Of a stretch of DNA of 64,000 nucleotides, positions 62,010 to 64,000 are shown one piece after another (position 1 is the first letter of the stretch; every line of letters begins with the position of its first letter). Below the pieces are notes generated by a model. The model ran no database searches, had not been told where the DNA came from, and worked only from the letters and a program-made list of their open reading frames with translations. Source of the stretch: Platanthera guangdongensis (Eukaryota > Streptophyta > Magnoliopsida > Asparagales > Orchidaceae); the NCBI GenBank assembly GCA_039583875.1, contig CM077147.1, positions 160,350,821-160,414,820 of the forward strand. Reading direction: 5' to 3'. Position numbers and translations under genes: made by a program.

Positions 62010-64000
62010 TTACTTCTTCTGCTTCTTCTCTATGGGCTTATCTTCTTTAGGCTTTTCTCCTGGCTTGGTAAAGATAATTTCTCTCTTTGGATCCAAAGCC
62101 TGTGCCTATGTCATTGTCATGTCAGCTGCCCCAATAATCTTCAGGGATGTAGTTCTAGGGACAACTGCTTCAGGATGTAGCTTCATGTAATCATCAACAT
62201 TGAACAGTTTATTTACTTTAACAAATCTTTTAAGTTCTTCCTTCCTGTATTTGGATATAGTGGAATATCCTGATATATCTTTCCCTTCAGCTTTTGCTTT
62301 ATTATCAAGGACAAACCAACAATTTCCTGGAACCTGGCCATTTTGGCAATGTTTGTTGTTTCAGGATCCTCAAAAGGAACAGGTGGTGAGTAGGGTCTTT
62401 CAGGACTACTAGCTTTCTGGTCTGCAGGGATGCTTTGCTATTGTTGTTGAGGTTGTTGATGTTGTTGATGTTGCTGTTGTTGAGTTTTTGAAGAGTGATG
62501 CCTTTGTTGACTGCTTCCAGAAGATCTCCCTTGATGTCTCTGATAAGCTTGCATAGGGGAAGATCTCTGAGAGCTAGAGCCAGTGGCACCAGCTGCTGGA
62601 GGAGGTGGAGGAGGTGGATCTCTTCTGTATCTCTGAGCTGGTGGAGGAGAATATTTTCTGCTTCTTTTCTTCTCCTTTTGCTGATTTTTAGACAACCACA
62701 TCCATACTGGCATTCCTTTGTAAGGAGTAATATTTTGGAGGATATAGAATGGGGTGTCATTCTTTAAGCTTGACTTAGCAGTATGAGGAGGAGGGGCTTT
62801 CCTTTTCTTTGACAACATTTTCTTCTTCTTAGCAGTTTCTTCATCTGAATCTTCTTCATCATCATCTTCATCTGAATCACTGGCATAACGCTGAGGGTTA
62901 TCATATAGAGCATCCAATGCTTTCAAGGCTTTATCATAAGTAGCAGTCATTTCTGTAGCAGGAGCAGAAGTTTCAAGGGCTGGAGTTTCAGCAGGAGTTG
63001 AAGAAGAGACTATACAAGAATCAGAAGTAGCTGGGACAAAGCTTTCAGCTGCTGCCTTATTTTCTTCTTCAATGTCAACCAAGATCAACTCATCTAGATC
63101 TGTCATAGGGGAGTCATCCATCACAAAGATTGGTGCTGAGATAGCTTCTAGAGGGGATGGAATGACTGCAGAGGTTGGTGCAGAAACTGGAATTACAAAG
63201 CTGCCACATAGTTGCTTAGCAACTGCTTGACTGACAGGAGGAGTATAAGGTACAATAGCCAAATGTGGCTTAGTGAATGTTGCTGGAAGATGATGCATAT
63301 ATACAGTATCAAAAGTTTGCAGCAATTCTTCTAAGTTAACTGTGGGATTTAGAATAAAATCACCAACAGTTGTGAATCCTTCAGAATCTGACTCAAAATC
63401 CATGTCAGTATCAATGAAATCAATTAAATCTTTGTCTATACAATATGTATATGCTGTTGTGGGGACTGGGGTATCTGCTGGTGCTGGAGCTGAAGTGTCT
63501 GAAGCTGTAGCTGCTGCTTCATCATTAGGCATCTCCCCCTGCCTGGTTTCAGTGAAAATTGAGGTCATGCCCCTGACTTAGGAGGGGGCAGTAGTGAGGG
63601 CAAATATTTGGGCTGATAAAGATTGAATGGTGGTAGCAAGAGGTGTGATGGTCTCTGCTATAAGGGATTTAAGAAGAGGAGTGATGATGTTGATGATAGA
63701 CGATATGGTAGAGGGGTCCAATGAGACAGTTGTAGATGGTGTTGCAGTTGGTGTGGAAGAGGTGGCAATTATTGATGGAATGGAGGGTGGAACATCAGGT
63801 ATGTGGAGGTTAGATGTTGATAGGGATGGAAGGGTGGCATCTTGCATTATTGTGTCTGATGATAGGATGTAAGAGGGTATGGAAGATAGATGTGGGGGAA
63901 GTGGAGACTGTGGTGGTGTAGAAATATATGTGTCATGAGGGGAATCAGGAGGTGTTGGTTGTTGATTTTCTTGAAGAGGGGAAGATGGAATGTCAGTAAT
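62010..64000 (-). pseudogene. Third ORF of element J, C-terminal two thirds
   Basis: Open at 63568-62438 on the minus strand: FIDTDMDFESDSEG, VGDFILNPTVNLEELLQTFD, FVMDDSPMTDLDELILVDIE, an acidic SDEDDDEEDSDEE run, a basic KKKKMLSKKRKAPPP patch, FYILQNITPYKGMPVWMWLS and a Pro/Gln/Ser-rich tract. The C-terminal MARFQEIVGLSL and PIEKKQKK end at TAA 62010-62012. One stop (near 62437), one at about 63580 and a shift near 62330 break it. Conservation with element C is strongest in the MDDSPM, NLS-like and ITPYKGMP blocks. Function unknown. Confidence 0.75.

Larger units (their letters stand above)
59839..64000 (-). mobile_element. Element J: SIRE-type Ty1/copia, 3' part, relative of C
   Basis: On the minus strand the third ORF (from the window edge to 62010), the polypurine tract and the 3' LTR (61803 to 59839) are present. 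LTR ends and third ORF are close to element C, so both belong to one family; gag and pol lie beyond the window. Confidence 0.88.

Overview
The window comes from a nuclear, repeat-rich flowering-plant genome, probably a eudicot. Every recognisable feature is an LTR retrotransposon or a fragment of one, and I see no intact host gene. The plant origin is shown by SIRE-type Ty1/copia elements whose primer-binding sites match initiator tRNA-Met, by a Ty3/gypsy element whose primer-binding site matches plant tRNA-Asp, and by Tat- and chromovirus-like gypsy parts. I cannot name the species. Letters A to K below are local labels. Layout of the left half: gypsy element G (LTR, leader and gag, + strand, 6764-18047) is the oldest layer. 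It was hit three times: by SIRE-type copia A (- strand) in its LTR, by gag-only gypsy element F (- strand, 8909-16628, target duplication ATACG) in its leader, and by SIRE-type copia B (+ strand, from 18048) in its gag. A was itself hit by a Tat-like gypsy element H (- strand, 1-2819). B is an abnormal partial dimer (LTR, internal, truncated LTR, internal with a large deletion, LTR) that runs into a 500-N gap at 29546-30045. Layout of the right half: a decayed copia element D (- strand) is split by SIRE-type element C (+ strand, 32909-57728, target duplication CATTG). C is split by SIRE-type element E (- strand, 36834-48989, target duplication TCTGG), and E is split by a truncated copia fragment I. 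To the right of D lie a copia LTR fragment K and the 3' part of SIRE-type element J (- strand), a relative of C, which leaves the window. How the parts work together: the SIRE-type elements follow the order LTR, primer site, gag with zinc knuckle, protease, integrase, reverse transcriptase, RNase H, then a long extra third ORF and polypurine tract. All gag and pol copies carry stops or frameshifts, so none looks autonomous, but C, E and the F LTR pair have clear ends. The most unusual content is non-coding. (1) The transcribed part of the LTRs of A, B, E, C and J carries tandem short hairpins whose stem sequence changes from unit to unit while pairing is kept and the linker or loop stays constant. 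They lie just upstream of a U5 box shared by all five. (2) The U3 parts of A, B, C, E, J and even gypsy G carry arrays of short CpG-bearing motifs (TTCGTCGA, TGTCGACA, GGCGTTGAG), and C and E repeat their own motif in the non-coding gaps between their genes, just upstream of the third ORF. (3) F and H carry their own hairpin clusters. This shared architecture is my main candidate for something undescribed. I read pairing and motifs by eye; no folding, alignment or database search was run.
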